From: DASSKO01 sp035690425
GTDB taxonomy: Bacteria; Actinomycetota; Actinomycetes; Propionibacteriales; Nocardioidaceae
Assembly: GCA_035690425.1 (NCBI GenBank)
Contig: DASSKO010000053.1
Coordinates: 1 to 12,977 of the forward strand
Direction: 5' to 3'
Length of the DNA: 12,977 nt
Shown here: piece by piece, positions 11,866-12,977 of the stretch
Layout of the letters: each line of letters begins with the position of its first letter
Position numbering within the stretch: the stretch's first letter is position 1
Notes under the pieces: model-generated
The model's input: the letters and a program-made list of their open reading frames with translations, nothing else
The model's database searches: none
What the model was told of the DNA's origin: nothing
Position numbers and translations under genes: made by a program

Positions 11866-12544
11866 CTACGTCGTCACCCTGACGAACACGACAGCGCAAG
11901 CGGTCGCCCTCGACCCATGCCCGGTCTACACCGAGAGCATCTACTCGCCAGCCGGCGCATCTCCGTCCGTGCACAGCTACTACCTGAACTGCGGCATCGT
12001 CCGGTCGATCCCTGCACACGGCCGCGTCCGGTACCAGATGAAGATCCAGGCCCCCGATGCACCGTCGCAAGGGGGGAAGTTCGGCTGGGACATCCCGAAC
12101 TCGCAAAGCGCACGTGTCGGAGCGGGCATTGCTATCGATGCCGGAGCGTCCCCTTCTGCTGTCGCGTTGCCGCCGCCGAATCCGGCGGTGTGCGGGACGT
12201 GGTCCAACCCGTCGTACTCAGAGACCGGCACGCAGATCACCGCTCGCTACGGGGAGATCCGCAGCTGCGGTTCGCTGGCCTCCGGCTGGTTCATCACCAC
12301 GGAGGGCACCGCCAAGCAGCCCGGCATGCTCGGCATCTACCTGTGCCCAACGGCTGATCACGTCTGCCGTGACGGGACTACGGACCATCCCCTCGCGAAG
12401 TGGCGGTGGCGGCAGCCACCCGGCCCTCCCGGCGGAGTCAGCTACGTGCACAAGCAAGGCGACGTCCTGTACCTGCACACCAGCGGCGGATACGTCGCCT
12501 ATCACGCCGACACGGACACGTTCCGGGCTGGAGAAGTGCCGTAG
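11768..12544 (+). CDS. Chimeric ORF: truncated secreted-protein gene with copied domain
   Basis: This 258-residue open frame is a fusion. Its first 31 residues are simply the antisense of the LPYTG stalk gene. From 11861 it continues as the domain shared with the sigma partner at 6382 (TYVVTLTNTTAQAV, YYLNC, VRYQMKI, WDIPNSQ). It ends in a different, Cys-containing domain of about 105 residues (CGTWSNPSYSETGTQITARY, EIRSCGSLASGWF, LGIYLCPTADHVC, VLYLHTSGGYVAYH) that I cannot name. There is no signal peptide or membrane helix and no ribosome site at 11768, although the domains are of a secreted kind. It is probably the 3' part of a former sigma-partner-like or secreted gene, and a pseudogene in effect. 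Confidence 0.6.
   Translation: MTKTAHEEPPGGPQLLIPGTGDPDGDGLLVAVTYVVTLTNTTAQAVALDPCPVYTESIYSPAGASPSVHSYYLNCGIVRSIPAHGRVRYQMKIQAPDAPSQGGKFGWDIPNSQSARVGAGIAIDAGASPSAVALPPPNPAVCGTWSNPSYSETGTQITARYGEIRSCGSLASGWFITTEGTAKQPGMLGIYLCPTADHVCRDGTTDHPLAKWRWRQPPGPPGGVSYVHKQGDVLYLHTSGGYVAYHADTDTFRAGEVP
11861..12108 (+). repeat. Duplicated domain segment, copy B
   Basis: This is the counterpart of 6382-6629, gapless, same strand, with 89 of the first 91 bases identical. Homology begins abruptly at 11861; the sequence to the left belongs to the LPYTG stalk gene. The near-identical block, then diverged homology, marks a recombination junction. Confidence 0.9.
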
Positions 12545-12778
12545 CCGACACCGCACCTGCGGCACGGCGACTCCGGTTGACCCCAGGCATGCGCGGCTAC
12601 CCTTGTGTGATTGTTCGCGGAGTCGACACCTTTTCTTTGCCAGCGCGCTTAGCCCGTATGAGCGCGATGACCGGCGATGCATCGAGGAACGGCTGCTGAC
12701 TACAAGTGCGCCCTATGTTCGGGCACTGCGGGACGAGTCACGACCGACAGCCGGCGTTCTCGCGCGCCTCGTCTGACA

Positions 12779-12812
12779 TTGCCGCATCAGTTCGGATCAG
12801 ATAATCTGATGC
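12779..12812 (+). promoter_or_regulatory. Promoter/operator of Phd-type antitoxin gene
   Basis: TTGCCG (12779-12784), a 17-base spacer and TAATCT (12802-12807) form a good -35/-10 pair and put the transcript start at about the A of the ATG (12814), so the mRNA would be leaderless. The -10 lies inside a perfect palindrome ATCAGAT-A-ATCTGAT (12796-12810), and an outer pair GCATCAG (12784-12790) / CTGATGC (12806-12812) is also exact. This is the expected layout for autorepression by a Phd-type antitoxin. Confidence 0.65.
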
Positions 12813-12813
12813 A

Positions 12814-12977
12814 ATGAAGGAGATCACAGCCACAGCCGCAGCCAGAGGATTCTCTGCCCTGCTCACCGCGGTGGAGAAGGACGGCGAGACTTTCTTCGTC
12901 ACCCGCGGAGGCCGCGTGATCGCTCGCATCGAGCCTGCCGCCGGGACATCCGGCGCAGCCGTGAAGGCGTTGCTGGG
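12814..12977 (+). CDS. Phd/YefM-family antitoxin (partial at window end)
   Basis: The first 54 codons of a gene that runs off the window encode a typical Phd/YefM N-terminus: KEITATAAARGFSALLTAVE, then FFVTRGGRVIARIEP. In this family the N-terminal domain dimerises and binds the operator, and the C-terminus masks the toxin, often a VapC (PIN) or Doc/RelE-type protein encoded just downstream. The toxin is not in the window. No ribosome site precedes the ATG, in line with the leaderless promoter seen at 12779-12807. Confidence 0.8.
   Translation, partial: MKEITATAAARGFSALLTAVEKDGETFFVTRGGRVIARIEPAAGTSGAAVKALL

Noticed and set aside
12545..12776. Possible gene in the 270-base gap before the antitoxin
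   Set aside because: A frame ending at 12776 (EERLLTTSAPYVRALRDESR) looks slightly coding but has no start, ribosome site or family; apart from a weak CCGCA/TGCGG hairpin at 12551-12562 I see nothing else before the promoter at 12779.
1..12977. CRISPR array, insertion sequence or integrase gene
   Set aside because: No regularly spaced repeats, no transposase or recombinase motifs in any frame; the mobile-element evidence is limited to the tRNA scars and rearranged genes.

Overview
The window is high-GC, densely coding DNA from an actinobacterium. The signs are strongly G/C-biased third codon positions, SigE-type ECF sigma factors paired with membrane-anchored partner proteins, a DUF4232-like domain, an LPXTG (sortase) anchor, a CCA-encoding tRNA remnant and promoters that look leaderless. 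The genus cannot be told from the sequence.

Region 1 (about 170-3962) is one tight plus-strand operon: a small secreted protein (231-554), a six-helix membrane protein (551-1252), a ComP/NarX-like sensor histidine kinase (1285-3327) and a NarL-type response regulator (3324-3962). Three of the four genes overlap by 4 bases (ATGA or GTGA).

Region 2 (about 3940-7230) looks like a small accessory islet. Its left side holds a minus-strand remnant of an alpha/beta-hydrolase/adenylate-cyclase fusion gene. Next comes a 49-nt fragment that is exactly the 3' part of a tRNA-Phe gene (4256-4304), read here as the scar of a tRNA-targeting integrative element. Inside lie an MNT/HEPN toxin-antitoxin pair (4419-5047) and an ECF sigma factor with a large membrane-anchored DUF4232/PASTA partner (5133-6930). 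Thirteen bases after that gene a second, decayed copy of the tRNA fragment lies in the same orientation (6943-6986), so the cargo is bracketed by direct repeats.

Region 3 (7229-10432) holds a minus-strand, membrane-anchored putative beta-propeller protein, divergent from a second ECF sigma factor (8826-9350) and its own membrane-anchored partner (9347-10432). A class I methyltransferase follows (10526-11167).

Region 4 (11168-12977) is scrambled. It has a short C-terminal gene fragment, the minus-strand C-terminal end of an LPYTG cell-wall-anchored protein, and an ORF fused head-on to it at a sharp breakpoint (about 11860). That ORF begins with a near-identical copy of part of the sigma-partner gene at 6382. 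The window ends inside a Phd/YefM-type antitoxin gene with a palindromic operator over its promoter.

The unifying theme is extracytoplasmic sensing (one two-component system and two sigma/partner pairs) mixed with toxin-antitoxin genes and recombination scars.
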